Shown here piece by piece: positions 9,547 through 20,222 of a stretch of 64,000 nt of DNA. Under the pieces are notes generated by a model that saw only the letters and a program-made list of their open reading frames with translations, made no database searches and had not been told where the DNA came from. The stretch comes from Microbulbifer sp. THAF38 (GTDB taxonomy: Bacteria > Pseudomonadota > Gammaproteobacteria > Pseudomonadales > Cellvibrionaceae): assembly GCF_009363535.1 (NCBI RefSeq), contig NZ_CP045369.1:3297001-3361000 (forward strand), in the 5' to 3' direction. The position numbers and the translations under genes are program-made. The first letter of the stretch is position 1; every line of letters begins with the position of its first letter.

Positions 9547-10503
9547 TTAAGAAACGATATTGCCGTAGCTCATCAGGCGCTGGTAACGCTTCTCCAGCAG
9601 CTCATCGATGGGGATAGCACTTAGCTGCTCCAGTTGCTCACCGAGGCGCTCTTTCAGGCTCACGGCCATAGCATCGGGATCGCGGTGGGCACCGCCGAGG
9701 GGTTCGGGGATGGTTTCATCCACAATACCCAACTCTTCCAATACACTGGAAGTCACCCCCATAGCCTCAGCCGCCAGCGGGGCCTTCTCTACGGTTTTCC
9801 AGATAATATTCGCGCAGCCCTCAGGGGAAATCACAAAGTAGGTAGAGTACTGCAGCATATTAAGCTGATCGCCGACACCAATCGCCAGGGCGCCACCGGA
9901 GGAGCCCTCACCGATCACGGTGCAAATAATCGGTGTGCGCAAACGGGACATCACTGCCAGATTCTGGGCGATGGCCTCACTGATCCCGCGCTCTTCACTG
10001 TCGATACCCGGATAAGCCCCTGGAGTATCGATCAAAGTCAGCACCGGCATTTTGAATCGCTCGGCCATTTCCATAATACGCAGCGCCTTGCGATAGCCCT
10101 CAGGCTTAGGCATACCGAAGTTACGAGCGACTTTTTCGTTAACAGTACGGCCCTTCTCTTCGCCGATCACCGCTACCGGCTTGCCATTTAAACGGGCGAT
10201 ACCGGCAATAATTGCCTTGTCATCACCGAAGTGGCGATCGCCGTGCAACTCGTCCCAATCGGTAAACAGTCGCTCAATATAGTCCTTGGAGTAAGGCCGC
10301 TGCGGATGTCTGGCCACCTGGACTACCTGCCAGGGGCTCAGGTCTGAGTAGATGGACTCGGTCAGAGTTCTGCTCTTATCCCGCAGCCGGGTCACTTCAT
10401 CGGCGATATTCAGCTCATTGTCGTCCCCGACCAGCTGCAACTCTTTAATTTTGCTTTCCAGCTCTGCAATCGGCTGCTCAAACTCGAGAAAGTTGAAATT
10501 CAT
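9547..10503 (-). CDS. accA: acetyl-CoA carboxylase carboxyltransferase subunit alpha
   Basis: AccA pairs with AccD as the alpha2beta2 carboxyltransferase, moving CO2 from biotinyl-BCCP to acetyl-CoA for malonyl-CoA synthesis. The 318-residue length matches the family. N-terminal [15 protein letters not shown], then [15 protein letters not shown], the oxyanion-hole region [15 protein letters not shown] and [14 protein letters not shown] are all canonical. The ATG at 10503 is clear. It lies 92 bases downstream of dnaE on the same strand, the usual dnaE-accA order, and may be co-transcribed with it. Confidence 0.97.
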   Translation of the reverse strand: MNFNFLEFEQPIAELESKIKELQLVGDDNELNIADEVTRLRDKSRTLTESIYSDLSPWQVVQVARHPQRPYSKDYIERLFTDWDELHGDRHFGDDKAIIAGIARLNGKPVAVIGEEKGRTVNEKVARNFGMPKPEGYRKALRIMEMAERFKMPVLTLIDTPGAYPGIDSEERGISEAIAQNLAVMSRLRTPIICTVIGEGSSGGALAIGVGDQLNMLQYSTYFVISPEGCANIIWKTVEKAPLAAEAMGVTSSVLEELGIVDETIPEPLGGAHRDPDAMAVSLKERLGEQLEQLSAIPIDELLEKRYQRLMSYGNIVS

Positions 10504-10595
10504 GAAATCTGCGCCTTAACTCTTTTCCATGCCACTGGGCAATCACAGCGACATAGCTTAACTGTACAGAACCGACCAGTCGAGCCCAGTGGACT

Positions 10596-13500
10596 TTAAC
10601 GCCGTTCAGCGTATTGAAGCGCCACCCGCTCCCGGCCCAGCAGCTCCCGCAGGGACTGAACCATCTGGTCATTCGGCTCCACATTCCACTGTGGAGGCAG
10701 GCGGTAGAGACCTCGCGCATCGTGGCGCAACACTTCCAGGCTGACCCCGCACTGGCCGCCGGTATAAGGCTGCAAACACGAGGCCAGACGCTTGGCCAGT
10801 CCCGGTGCCGCAACACCGGTATCGACTTGCAAACGCACACCGGTCACCCGGCTCTGGCGCAGCTCATCCAGAGTGGAGACCCCATTTACGGTCATTTTCA
10901 GACCGCCACTGTAATCGTCATTGGCTACAGGGCCTTCGAGTACCAGTAGCGCATCCTTGGCCAGCTTGTCACGGTGCTCGCCAAACGCCTCGCTGAACAT
11001 GGCCGCCTCAATGCGGCCACTGCGATCATCCAGGGTAACAATAGCCATGGAATCACCACGCTTGGTCTTCATCACCCGCATGGCCACCACCAGACCTGCC
11101 ACTTTTTGTGCTTCACGGCCGGGTTTTAAATCGGCGATTCGCGCCTTGACTAGGTGCTGTAACTCATCGGCATATTCGTCGATGGGGTGTCCGGTGAGGT
11201 ACAGACCCAGGGTGTTTTTCTCCCCCTCCAAGCGCTCGCGAATACTCCAGCAGCGGGTACGGCGGAAATCCTCGTACACATCACCATCGGAAGATTGGGG
11301 CACCACCTCGCCGAACAGGTCCATCATGCCGGCATTGGCATTGGCCTTTTGTTGTTCCGCCGCCTTTACCGCTTCATCCAGCGCGTTAAACAGCACTGCG
11401 CGGGAATAATCCAGTCCATCGCTGCCGCCAGTATCCGGCCCGATACTGTCGAAAGCACCGGAGCGCACCAGCGCCTCCAGTGCGCGCTTGTTCACCTTGC
11501 GCGGATCAACACGGGAACAGAAGTCAAACAGGTCGGTAAAGGGACCGCCCTCCTTTCGCGCCGCAATAATATTTTCAATCGGCCCCTCACCCAGGCCCTT
11601 GATGGCACCGAGACCGTAAATAATGCGGTTGTCGATATCCACCGAGAACTGGAAGCTGCCCAGATTGACATCCGGCGGCACCAACACCAACTCCATGGCG
11701 CGGCATTCTTCGATAAAGGTCACCACCTTATCGGTCTTATCCATATCCGAAGACATGGTTGCCGCCATAAACTGGGCCGGGTAATGGGCTTTCAGCCAGG
11801 CCGTCTGATAAGACACCAGTGCGTAAGCTGCCGAGTGAGACTTGTTAAAGCCATAACCCGCGAACTTCTCTACCAGGTCGAAGATCTTAATCGCAAGTTC
11901 GGGGTCGATGCCTTGCTCTTTTGCCCCGTTTTCAAAAGTGGCCCTCTGTTTGGCCATTTCCTCCGGTTTCTTTTTACCCATTGCCCGGCGCAACAGGTCG
12001 GCGCCACCGAGGGTATATCCCGCCAACTCCTGGGCGATCTGCATCACCTGTTCCTGGTAAACGATCACCCCGTAAGTGGGCTCCAGGATCGGTTTCAGCT
12101 TCTCGTGCTGGTATTTCGCATCCGGATAGGCCACCTGGGCGCGGCCGTGCTTCCGGTTAATAAAGTCATCCACCATGCCCGACTGCAGCGGGCCCGGACG
12201 GAACAGGGCCACCAGGGCGATCATATCTTCCAGGTTGTCCGGCTGCAGGCGCTTGATCAGGTCCTTCATACCCCGGGATTCCAGCTGGAATACCGCCGTG
12301 GTCTCCGCTCTTTTGAGCATTTTGAAGGTTTCTTCATCGTCCAGCGGCAGCGCGGCAATATCCAGGGGCTCCTCACCCTCGCGCGCACGGGTCTCGTCCA
12401 CCATACGCTTGGCCCAGTCGATGATGGTCAGCGTCCGCAGGCCGAGGAAGTCGAACTTCACCAGGCCCGCATCTTCCACGTCGTTTTTATCGAACTGGGT
12501 GACCAGACCCGCGCCGGTCTCGTCACAGTAAAGCGGCGCAAAATCGGTGAGCTTGGTGGGGGCGATAACCACACCACCGGCGTGCTTGCCCACGTTACGG
12601 GAAACCCCTTCGAGTTGCAGGGCCATCTCCCAGATTTCCTGGCCCTCATCGTCGTGGTCGAGGAATTCCCGCAGGATCTCTTCCTGGTCGAAGGCCTTTT
12701 GCAGGGTCATGCCCACATCGGGGGGAATCATCTTCGATAGCTTGTCGGCAAGACCATAGGACTTGCCCTGCACCCGCGCCACGTCGCGCACCACCGCTTT
12801 CGCGGCCATGGTGCCGAAAGTAATAATCTGGCTCACCGCCTGGCGGCCATAGTTATCCGCTACGTAGCCAATTACCCGGTCGCGCTTCTCCATACAGAAG
12901 TCGATATCGAAGTCGGGCATCGATACCCGCTCCGGGTTGAGGAATCGCTCGAACAGCAGATCGTATTGCAGCGGGTCCAGATCGGTAATATCCAGCGAGT
13001 AAGCCACTAGCGAGCCGGCACCGGAACCCCGCCCCGGGCCCACTGGGATATCGTGGTCTTTGGCCCACTGGATAAAGTCCATTACGATCAGGAAGTAGCC
13101 GGGGAATCCCATCTGGATGATGATATCCAGCTCAAAGCGCAGGCGGTCTTCGTAGACCTGGCGGCGCTCGGCATAGTCCGCAGCGGATTTGTCGAGGATG
13201 GTCGCTAGGCGCCGCTCCATGCCCTCGTAGGAGACCTTCTCGAAGAACTGGTCTTCGGTCATGCCTTCGGGAATGGGGTACTCCGGCAGAAAGTATTTAC
13301 CCAACTGGATTGGCGCGGAGCAGCGTTTGGCGATCTCCACGGTATTTTCCAGAGCTTCGGGGATATCGCCAAATAGCTCCCACATCTCTTCCGGTGTACG
13401 GAAATACTGTTCGGCGGAATAGCGGCGCTCGCGGCGGGGGTCATCAAGTGCACGGCCTTCGTGAATGCAGACACGTACCTCGTGGGCCTCGAACTCGCTC

Positions 13501-14114
13501 TCCTCCATAAAGCGCACATCGTTAGTGGCCACCACTGGCAAATTCAGTGTCTGTGCCAGATCCACCGCCGAATGCAAATAGTCCTCATCGCCAGCGCGAC
13601 CGGTGCGCTGCAGCTCCAGGTAATAGCGACCGGGGAACAGTTCTGCCCACTCCCTTGCTAGTTCCTCTGCCTGGGCGCGACGCCCCGCAACCAAGGCACG
13701 GCCTACATCGCCGTACTTGGCACCGGACAGCATCAGTACCCCCTCGCTGTACTCTTTCACCCATTCGCGCTTGATATAGGCGTTACCGTGGTACTGGCCC
13801 TCCATCCAAGCGCGGGAGATCAGCTCGGTGACATTTCGATAGCCATCGGCATTCATCGCATAAAGCGTGATTAGCGTGGGCTTGCCCTCGCCGCCCTCGC
13901 TAAGCCAAAAATCCGCGGCGGTAATCGGCTTGATACCGGCACCCAAACAGGCTCGGTAGAACTTGATCTGGCCATAGAGGTTGCACTGGTCAGTGATCGC
14001 CAGGGCCGGCATTTCCAGCTCCTGGGCACGGGCAATGGCGGGCTTGATACGTACCAGGCCATCGATCAAGGAAAATTCCGAGTGAATTCTTAGGTGGACA
14101 AAGGGTTGAGTCAT
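10596..14114 (-). CDS. dnaE: DNA polymerase III subunit alpha
   Basis: Catalytic subunit of the replicative polymerase. At 1172 residues it matches DnaE1. The PHP domain starts at residue 5 (FVHLRIHSEFSLIDG). The palm carries the catalytic aspartates in MPDFDIDFCMEKRD, near the glycine-rich GPGRGSGAGS. Then come the fingers, tandem helix-hairpin-helix (DLLRRAMGKKKPEEM to GYGFNKSHSAAYA), the OB-fold beginning near VAGLVVAMRVMKTKRGD, and a short C-terminal tail for tau contact. It sits directly upstream of accA on the same strand. Confidence 0.98.
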   Translation of the reverse strand: MTQPFVHLRIHSEFSLIDGLVRIKPAIARAQELEMPALAITDQCNLYGQIKFYRACLGAGIKPITAADFWLSEGGEGKPTLITLYAMNADGYRNVTELISRAWMEGQYHGNAYIKREWVKEYSEGVLMLSGAKYGDVGRALVAGRRAQAEELAREWAELFPGRYYLELQRTGRAGDEDYLHSAVDLAQTLNLPVVATNDVRFMEESEFEAHEVRVCIHEGRALDDPRRERRYSAEQYFRTPEEMWELFGDIPEALENTVEIAKRCSAPIQLGKYFLPEYPIPEGMTEDQFFEKVSYEGMERRLATILDKSAADYAERRQVYEDRLRFELDIIIQMGFPGYFLIVMDFIQWAKDHDIPVGPGRGSGAGSLVAYSLDITDLDPLQYDLLFERFLNPERVSMPDFDIDFCMEKRDRVIGYVADNYGRQAVSQIITFGTMAAKAVVRDVARVQGKSYGLADKLSKMIPPDVGMTLQKAFDQEEILREFLDHDDEGQEIWEMALQLEGVSRNVGKHAGGVVIAPTKLTDFAPLYCDETGAGLVTQFDKNDVEDAGLVKFDFLGLRTLTIIDWAKRMVDETRAREGEEPLDIAALPLDDEETFKMLKRAETTAVFQLESRGMKDLIKRLQPDNLEDMIALVALFRPGPLQSGMVDDFINRKHGRAQVAYPDAKYQHEKLKPILEPTYGVIVYQEQVMQIAQELAGYTLGGADLLRRAMGKKKPEEMAKQRATFENGAKEQGIDPELAIKIFDLVEKFAGYGFNKSHSAAYALVSYQTAWLKAHYPAQFMAATMSSDMDKTDKVVTFIEECRAMELVLVPPDVNLGSFQFSVDIDNRIIYGLGAIKGLGEGPIENIIAARKEGGPFTDLFDFCSRVDPRKVNKRALEALVRSGAFDSIGPDTGGSDGLDYSRAVLFNALDEAVKAAEQQKANANAGMMDLFGEVVPQSSDGDVYEDFRRTRCWSIRERLEGEKNTLGLYLTGHPIDEYADELQHLVKARIADLKPGREAQKVAGLVVAMRVMKTKRGDSMAIVTLDDRSGRIEAAMFSEAFGEHRDKLAKDALLVLEGPVANDDYSGGLKMTVNGVSTLDELRQSRVTGVRLQVDTGVAAPGLAKRLASCLQPYTGGQCGVSLEVLRHDARGLYRLPPQWNVEPNDQMVQSLRELLGRERVALQYAERR

Positions 14115-14172
14115 AGTCGCGTTTAGTTCCAGGCCCTGCGAGGCCCGGCCCCGACAAAGCGCTATCGATTGT

Positions 14173-14388
14173 TTACCAGAGTCGGCCCATTTGCCGCGCG
14201 CGCTCAGTGCAGAGCTTTAACACTGCACGGCGCTCATCATTGTTCATTGAACCCCAGCGGCTGATTTCGTTACCACTGCGAAAACAGCCCTCACACAGGT
14301 CCTGCTCATTCAGGGCACAGACAGAGATACAGGGGGACTTCACCGGGCGCTCTTTCGGCTGCACGGTTTTTACCGGTTGTTCAGACAA
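14173..14388 (-). CDS. DUF1289 family protein
   Basis: Small 71-residue protein with four cysteines in the pattern CISVCALNEQDLCEGCFRS, the hallmark of DUF1289 (also called Fe-S or metal-binding YdhL-like), followed by the conserved EISRW segment. The function is unknown; the cysteine spacing suggests metal or Fe-S binding. It lies between the gamma-carbonic anhydrase gene (12 bases away) and dnaE on the same strand. Confidence 0.85.
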   Translation of the reverse strand: MSEQPVKTVQPKERPVKSPCISVCALNEQDLCEGCFRSGNEISRWGSMNNDERRAVLKLCTERARQMGRLW

Positions 14389-14400
14389 CTTCTTTAAACC

Positions 14401-14943
14401 TCAAGATTTAGCCTCAAGAGACTCGAGCGGGACCAGCTCACTGGCGAAATGTTTGCCGTTGGCCGCGTAGTGATCGCTGCTGGCTTTGAGCAGCTCGTAG
14501 GTGGCGGGATCGAGAGATTTTACTACCTTGCCGGGAGAGCCCAGCACCATAGAGTAATCGGGGATTTCTGTGCCCTCGGTCACCAGCGCATTGGCGCCAA
14601 TGATACAGCACTTGCCGATTTTGGCCCGGTTTAAGATCACGGCATTGATACCAATCAGGCTGTAATCACCAATGTCACAGCCGTGCAGCATCACTTTATG
14701 GCCTACGGTGACACCGGTACCGATGGTTAATGGCACCCCGGGATCCGCATGCAACACAGCGCCATCCTGCACATTCGTATTTTCGCCGATGGTAATCTGC
14801 GCACAGTCACCGCGAACCACCGCGTTAAACCACACAGAGCTGTGGGCAAGCATGCGCACATCACCAATTACATGGGCACCGGGCGCAATATAGTGGCCCT
14901 CACCTTCCAGTTGTGGCTGTTTATCCCCCAATCTGTACAGCAT
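14401..14943 (-). CDS. gamma-class carbonic anhydrase family protein (YrdA-like)
   Basis: A 180-residue left-handed parallel beta-helix (hexapeptide repeat) protein of the gamma-carbonic anhydrase/YrdA/PaaY type. It has the expected repeats from [18 protein letters not shown] onward. Zn-ligand histidines are in [14 protein letters not shown] and upstream in AVLHADPG, where the usual first histidine region is seen. Family members form trimers; many have no proven CO2-hydrating activity, so the enzymatic role is only probable. It is followed 12 bases downstream by the DUF1289 gene and probably shares its transcript. Confidence 0.88.
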   Translation of the reverse strand: MLYRLGDKQPQLEGEGHYIAPGAHVIGDVRMLAHSSVWFNAVVRGDCAQITIGENTNVQDGAVLHADPGVPLTIGTGVTVGHKVMLHGCDIGDYSLIGINAVILNRAKIGKCCIIGANALVTEGTEIPDYSMVLGSPGKVVKSLDPATYELLKASSDHYAANGKHFASELVPLESLEAKS

Positions 14944-15024
14944 TTGGCCTCCGGCTCGATCTGGTTACGAACCGCTTATTATCCTGCTCCGGAGGGGATG
15001 TGGCCAGCGCATAGCAACTCTGCC

Positions 15025-15546
15025 CTAAAGCAATGTACCCTGAGCGATAAAATGAGCACCCTCTAGAGTAAGCAATCGAGCCTTTAGTGGCAGGCCGCCG
15101 GCATAACCTGTAAGACTGCCATTGGCCCCGATCACCCGGTGACAAGGAATCACCACTGCTATCGGATTGGCGCCGTTGGCCCGCGCCACTGCGCGAATCG
15201 CACGGGGCTGACCCAGCGACCGGGCCTGCTCGCTATAGCTGCGGGTTTCGCCGAAGGGAATTTTTAACAGTGCCTCCCAGACACGACGCTGGAACTCGGT
15301 CCCCTTAGGCGTCAAGGGAAGGTCGAAGCTTTGACGCTGCCCGGCGATAAATTCGCGCAGTTGGTCCGCAGCCCTGTCGGTCAGCTCGGAAGCTCCCCTC
15401 TGCCAACCAGAACCCACACGAAGCGGCCGCTCCATATCAAAAAACTGCAAAGCGACGATCCCTTTACTATCCCCTTCACTACCCTCTTCGCAGGCTGCGA
15501 TGGCGACCTCTCCCAACTCCGTGGTGTAACACTCGTAAACAATCAT
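15025..15546 (-). CDS. ogt: methylated-DNA-protein cysteine methyltransferase
   Basis: Suicide enzyme that moves the alkyl group from O6-alkylguanine (or O4-alkylthymine) to its own cysteine. The active site is IPCHRVIG, and GETRSYSEQAR plus RAVARANGANP form the DNA-binding and Asn-hinge parts. The 173-residue length fits stand-alone Ogt. The ATG overlaps the stop codon of the upstream ada-alkA gene by 4 bases. Both are on the minus strand, so the two repair functions are translationally coupled. Together they supply all the activities that classical Ada and AlkA split differently. Confidence 0.95.
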   Translation of the reverse strand: MIVYECYTTELGEVAIAACEEGSEGDSKGIVALQFFDMERPLRVGSGWQRGASELTDRAADQLREFIAGQRQSFDLPLTPKGTEFQRRVWEALLKIPFGETRSYSEQARSLGQPRAIRAVARANGANPIAVVIPCHRVIGANGSLTGYAGGLPLKARLLTLEGAHFIAQGTLL

Positions 15547-17009
15547 TTCTTATCTCCTGATTTCAGGGATTGCCATAACAACATGGCTCCATAAGCCCGC
15601 CAGGGCCGCCATCGTTCCGCCCGTGCCAGGGCCTGCCTGGGTTTTGCCTTTTCACCCTCACTGCCAAGCGCTTGCAGAATACCCAGATCCGAAGACGGAA
15701 AGGCATCCGGCATAGATAACCCGCGCATGGCGATATATTGGGCGGTCCAATCACCAATACCTGGCAGCGCAGTAACCTGCTCACACCAGGCTTCCAGGGA
15801 TTGCTCGGCAAAATTCACTCGGCCATCCAGAGTTGCCGCAACAAACCCGCGCAGGGTTTTGGCTCGGGTACGCGTCAATCCCAAGTCGGCAAAGTCTGCC
15901 CCGGCAAGCTGTTGCGCTGTAGGAAACAAAAATCGCTCTTCGCCGGCATCATCCATAAAAGACTCCCCATAGCGAGCCACCAAGCGCCCAGCGATAGTGG
16001 TTGCCGCCGCCACACTGATTTGCTGGCCGAGGATCGCCCGCAGGGCATATTCAAACGGGTCCCAGGCGCCGGGAAGACGCAACCCAGGCTGTAGGGTTAG
16101 CTGCCTTTCCAGCAGCGGGTCGCCATTTAATACCGTTTGGATTTCCTCGATATCCGCATCCAGATCAAATAGACGGCGCAGGCGTTGATTGAGCAGGTAG
16201 AGTCCCATCCCCCCTTCCTGGCCGAAGATCTCCACCACCAGGCGATTTCTCTCCGCGTCATTGGTTACCCGTATCGAACCGCGGCAGCCATCCAAGGCAA
16301 TGCTGCGCGAATAGACTTCTCCATCCACCTGCTCCACGCCCTTCAGGGCACGCGCGCCCAAAAAGGACAACAGTCGAGGCCAGTCCAGCGGTGGGCGGTA
16401 ATCAAGATACAGGCGAACTTGAGTGGCAATTCCCGGTTTCAACCGATCACCACTCCCCTCTCTGCGCACTTCGGAAGGGGTGCGCTGGTATATCTGCTTA
16501 AAAACGCCATTAAAACGACGCAGGCTATTAAAACCGGACTCATAAGCAATTTCAGCGATAGGCAAATGGGTATCGCGTAACAGGCGAAAAGCAAACAACG
16601 CCCGCTCAGTCTGCCACACCGCCAAGGGGCTCACACCCAGGTGCTCGGCAAATAAACGACGTAGATAGCGGCTGCTGACGCCGAGACGCTCGGCCAATCG
16701 CTCCACCGATTGCGGCTCCCTTTCACTGCGCATTAGCTTCAAGGCCCGCTGCACCGTGGTCGATACCAGACCCCATGCTGGGCTTCCCGGCGCTGAATCC
16801 GGTCGGCAGCGCAGACAGGGCCTAAAACCAGCATTGGCCGCCTCGGCTGCAGTGGCAAAATAGGTAACATTGCGCTCCAGGGGCGGTCGCGCAGGGCAGA
16901 TAGGGCGACAGAAGATTCCGGTCGTCTTCACCGCCGTGAAAAAACGCCCATCAAAGCGCCGATCGCGGGCAAGCCGCGCGCTAGAACAAATTGCCGCATC
17001 AATTTTCAT
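15543..17009 (-). CDS. Ada-type regulator fused to AlkA DNA glycosylase
   Basis: A 488-residue fusion. The N-terminal Ada metal-binding domain (residues ~5-75) has four cysteines, in GIFCRPICPARPP and CLRCRPD; in Ada the first accepts methyl groups from phosphotriesters. An AraC-type helix-turn-helix follows (~85-185, GVSSRYLRRLFAEHLGVSP, GFNSLRRFN). Then an AlkA N-terminal domain and an HhH-GPD glycosylase domain follow, with helix-hairpin-helix LPGIGDWTAQYIAMRG and the catalytic Asp in SDLGILQAL. It would excise 3-methyladenine and similar bases and act as its own methyl-sensing activator. The methyltransferase of E. coli Ada is absent and is instead encoded by the overlapping ogt gene. The ATG at 17009 is clear. 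Confidence 0.93.
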   Translation of the reverse strand: MKIDAAICSSARLARDRRFDGRFFTAVKTTGIFCRPICPARPPLERNVTYFATAAEAANAGFRPCLRCRPDSAPGSPAWGLVSTTVQRALKLMRSEREPQSVERLAERLGVSSRYLRRLFAEHLGVSPLAVWQTERALFAFRLLRDTHLPIAEIAYESGFNSLRRFNGVFKQIYQRTPSEVRREGSGDRLKPGIATQVRLYLDYRPPLDWPRLLSFLGARALKGVEQVDGEVYSRSIALDGCRGSIRVTNDAERNRLVVEIFGQEGGMGLYLLNQRLRRLFDLDADIEEIQTVLNGDPLLERQLTLQPGLRLPGAWDPFEYALRAILGQQISVAAATTIAGRLVARYGESFMDDAGEERFLFPTAQQLAGADFADLGLTRTRAKTLRGFVAATLDGRVNFAEQSLEAWCEQVTALPGIGDWTAQYIAMRGLSMPDAFPSSDLGILQALGSEGEKAKPRQALARAERWRPWRAYGAMLLWQSLKSGDKK

Positions 17010-17616
17010 GTGCCCCTCCCGTATATGACTTCCAGTCTATTTCTACGCCGCACAATAAACTAGTCAAAAACGGAACTGGCCAAAAACCTTTCTGACCAAA
17101 TGGTCAAAACAAGAATCCAGTCGCCACTACCTTGGATAAATAATTCAAGTAAACAGCGTTTCTGGCAGCACCAGTTATTGTTTGCTAGCCGATGAATTGG
17201 CGAATCTGATTATTCTCTTCCCACCGATAAAAATAATCAGGGTCATTAATTTCTACCTCACCAGCAGTTCAGAAGAGAAAGGCATAGCGACACCCTGCCA
17301 CTCATTCATCCACATCAAGGTCGGCCACTTTATTTTTTTCATTGAAAAAAATAAAACCCACAAAATAAACCGCCTTTATTTCCTCAATCATTACCTTTAT
17401 TCAGAGAAAACACACATATTTACCCACATCGAAAATTCGGTGGCTTATTTAATCTGAAAAGAAATAAATATCAGATATTTACCCCCCGAAATCTATCTAA
17501 CGGGAAGAACCCATAAAAAAGTGACGATTTAATTTTCACTTCTTTTCGCGCAAGCCATAGGCCACTTCTTCGCCGAGCAGATAACAAAAAAGGATTTGTC
17601 CCCGGAGATTTTCAAC
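17010..17616. other. AT-rich intergenic region between ada-alkA and the TSP3 gene
   Basis: About 600 bases of markedly lower GC. A short inverted repeat TGACCA-AA-TGGTCA (17093-17106) lies about 85 bases upstream of ada-alkA and could be an operator, though this is weak. The 91-codon open frame at 17182-17457 has no ribosome site or recognisable protein and is not called. Confidence 0.4.
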
Positions 17617-20202
17617 ATGTCCAAAATACCGCTGATTGTATTTATTCTCTCTCTACTGCTATTGAGCGCCTGTGGTTCCGACAAAGGGAGAGGTAGGGCC
17701 GCCGAAGACTTACTCCCCGGCTCCAATGTCACAGACAGTGATAGAGACGGCATACGAAACTCCGATGACAATTGCCCCAGCATCAGTAACGCCTCCCAAG
17801 AGGATCTGGACAGTGATGGCAGCGGTGACGCTTGTGACAGCGACGATGACAATGATAACCACCTGGATTCCGAGGATAACTGCCCACAAATCGCCAACAC
17901 CGATCAGGCAGATAGTGATGGTGACGGTCTTGGCAATGCCTGCGATGAAGACCTCGATGGCGATGAAGTGGTAAACGAAGAGGATAACTGCCCTGCAGAT
18001 GCGAACCATGAACAGGGTGATATAGACAACGATGGTGTAGGCGATAGCTGCGACAACGATCGTGACGGTGATGACTACACCAACACCCTCGACAATTGCC
18101 CAAATGTCGCCAACCCAGATCAGGCTGATCAAGACAGTGATGGCATTGGCGATCTTTGTGATGCCGATAGCGATAGCGATGACGATGGTCTGGACGATGG
18201 CGTAGACAACTGTCCGCAAGTCCCCAACGAAGATCAAGTGGATACCGATAGCGATGGCGTGGGCAACGCCTGCGACAACGACGATGACGGTGATAGTATC
18301 GAAGACAGTGGCGACAACTGTCCGAGCACTCCGAATCCCGCCCAGGAGGACCAAGACAACGATGGTCTTGGTAATGTGTGCGACCCTGACCGGGATAACG
18401 ACGGCACTGAGAATGGAACCGATAACTGCCCCAACGTCTCCAACGCCGATCAAACTGACACCGACTCCGATGGGCAGGGCGACCTTTGCGACGGTGACGA
18501 TGATGCAGATGGCATTGAGGATCAGAGTGACAACTGCCCACTTGAAGCCAACGCCGACCAGACCGACACCGATGGCGATGACCTCGGCGACCTCTGCGAC
18601 TCGGATCGGGATGGCGATGGCGTAGACAACGATGCAGACAACTGTCCTCTTGAGCCGAATGCAGATCAGGTAGATAGCGACGGTGACAGTTTTGGCGATG
18701 CCTGCGATAACAACGCCGATATTGACGGGGATCTAATTCCCGACAGCGTCGACAACTGTGTAAGTGTTGCCAATACCAGCCAATTCGACCGAGATGGAGA
18801 TGGTATTGGTGACGCCTGTGACAGTGATCTAGACGGCGACGGTAGTGATAACGAAGCAGATAACTGCCCGGCTATTCCCAATCGGAATCAGGAAAATAAT
18901 GATAATGACCAGTACGGAGATATCTGTGATAGCGATGATGATAACGATGGCATCAACGACTTTGTCGATAACTGTCGCTACGCCTCCAATGCCAACCAGA
19001 AAGACAGCGACGGAGACACCCTCGGCGATGCCTGTGATTACGATCTGGATAATGACGGCATCGAAAATACTAACGACAATTGCCCCAACGCCTCCAACAC
19101 CCTACAAGAGGACCGGGATGGAGATGGCATAGGCAATGTTTGCGATACAAACACCGATAGTGACAATGACGGCTATGACGACGGAGTAGACAACTGCCCA
19201 GCCGTAGCAAACCCGGATCAGGCTGATCAGGATAAGGACGGCAACGGAGATAGCTGTGATATTGACTGGGATGGAGACGGCACGGCCAATGGGCAAGATA
19301 ACTGTCCCTTTGTACCCAACGATCAAACCGATAGCGACAGCGACGGCTCCGGTGACCATTGTGATAATGACCTCGACGGTGACGGTGTCGAGGACAACCT
19401 AGACAATTGCCCCCATGTGCCAAACCCAGGGCAGGAAGACGGTGATGATGATGGCAATGGGGACGCCTGTGATAGCGATGTCGATAACGACAGCTTGGAT
19501 GACAGCACAGATAACTGCCCAGCTATTTCCAACCCAACCCAAAGCGATAGTGATGGAGACGGACTAGGAGATGCCTGCGACCCCGATGTGGATAACGACA
19601 GAGTAGAAAATGCCTTGGACAACTGCCCACAAAGTTGGAATCCCAATGGCGAAGACTCTGATCAGGACGGGATTGGCGATGCCTGTGACTTTGACACCCT
19701 CCTCTCCTGCACAAGCTTCGAGGGGCTAGAAATAATGGATGGAGCCAGCACTGAATTGGAGCATGGTATCAATGCCCCCTGCGAGGGCTGTTCTGTAACT
19801 TCTTTGGGCAAGGTTAGCAACGGCATACTATCCGATGCCGCCAGAATGGAAGTAGCGAGGGGCGCTGGAGGTAGCACTTATATCCAGATCAACCATGAAG
19901 ATGTAAGAACTGGGCGCTATATGGTCAGCTTCCTGGTGGAGAATACCAACTCCCTGCTGGATCTTATTTACCTGAATAGTATTACCATCAGTACCTACCT
20001 GGATGGAACAGCCACAGGTGAAAATATCAGCGGCTATATGCTGGCGCCCTTTAAGGTCAATGGTGCACGGAATCACCGCCTGCTACTGGCAAATACCCGG
20101 GCAGACTTTAATCAGGTTCGTTTGACCCTTAGAGGCCTGGAGCTTAGTAACAACAAGCTGGATGTCTATCTCACCTGTGCGGTACCAATCAGCCAGCAGT
20201 AA
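17617..20202 (+). CDS. thrombospondin type-3 repeat lipoprotein, 18 repeats
   Basis: An 861-residue exported protein. The ATG at 17617 is preferred over the TTG at 17596 because GGAG is well placed. Residues 1-20 form a signal peptide with lipobox LLSAC. After a short linker come 18 units centred on DNCP, NPDQ or NADQ, then DSDGDGxGDxCD, with a period of about 36-39 residues. These are thrombospondin type-3 / OmpA-TSP3 calcium-binding repeats, here filling roughly residues 45-690. Repeats 10 (DNCVSVAN) and 12 (DNCRYASN) are the most degenerate. The last ~170 residues form an unrecognised, probably beta-rich domain with four or more cysteines (CTSF, CEGCS, LTCAV). A stiff Ca2+-loaded rod presenting a C-terminal domain at the cell surface is the likely architecture. 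The ligand is unknown. Confidence 0.85.
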   Translation: MSKIPLIVFILSLLLLSACGSDKGRGRAAEDLLPGSNVTDSDRDGIRNSDDNCPSISNASQEDLDSDGSGDACDSDDDNDNHLDSEDNCPQIANTDQADSDGDGLGNACDEDLDGDEVVNEEDNCPADANHEQGDIDNDGVGDSCDNDRDGDDYTNTLDNCPNVANPDQADQDSDGIGDLCDADSDSDDDGLDDGVDNCPQVPNEDQVDTDSDGVGNACDNDDDGDSIEDSGDNCPSTPNPAQEDQDNDGLGNVCDPDRDNDGTENGTDNCPNVSNADQTDTDSDGQGDLCDGDDDADGIEDQSDNCPLEANADQTDTDGDDLGDLCDSDRDGDGVDNDADNCPLEPNADQVDSDGDSFGDACDNNADIDGDLIPDSVDNCVSVANTSQFDRDGDGIGDACDSDLDGDGSDNEADNCPAIPNRNQENNDNDQYGDICDSDDDNDGINDFVDNCRYASNANQKDSDGDTLGDACDYDLDNDGIENTNDNCPNASNTLQEDRDGDGIGNVCDTNTDSDNDGYDDGVDNCPAVANPDQADQDKDGNGDSCDIDWDGDGTANGQDNCPFVPNDQTDSDSDGSGDHCDNDLDGDGVEDNLDNCPHVPNPGQEDGDDDGNGDACDSDVDNDSLDDSTDNCPAISNPTQSDSDGDGLGDACDPDVDNDRVENALDNCPQSWNPNGEDSDQDGIGDACDFDTLLSCTSFEGLEIMDGASTELEHGINAPCEGCSVTSLGKVSNGILSDAARMEVARGAGGSTYIQINHEDVRTGRYMVSFLVENTNSLLDLIYLNSITISTYLDGTATGENISGYMLAPFKVNGARNHRLLLANTRADFNQVRLTLRGLELSNNKLDVYLTCAVPISQQ
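17730..19690 (+). repeat. tandem degenerate coding repeat (TSP3 units)
   Basis: About 18 tandem units of roughly 108-117 bases encode the DNCP...DxDxDGxGDxCD modules. GAT/GAC/AAC codons make the DNA strongly strand-biased and also create long open frames on the minus strand that are not genes. Confidence 0.8.
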
Positions 20203-20222
20203 TGAATTTCTAATCAAAACAG

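Noticed and set aside
11187..12740. A 517-residue plus-strand open frame inside dnaE.
   Set aside because: Dna polymerase alpha is unambiguous on the other strand and the plus-strand product has no recognisable domain.
17182..17457. Possible small gene of 91 codons.
   Set aside because: No ribosome-binding site, no homology recognised, located in A/T-rich non-coding DNA.
17710..18541. Long minus-strand open frames (about 250 residues) opposite the TSP3 gene.
   Set aside because: They arise from the GAT/GAC/AAC-rich repeat codons read backwards; products are low-complexity Val/Ile- or His/Arg-rich with no ribosome site.
17730..19690. CRISPR-like tandem repeats.
   Set aside because: The repeat is a protein-coding, degenerate, in-frame TSP3 unit without spacers or short identical repeats.
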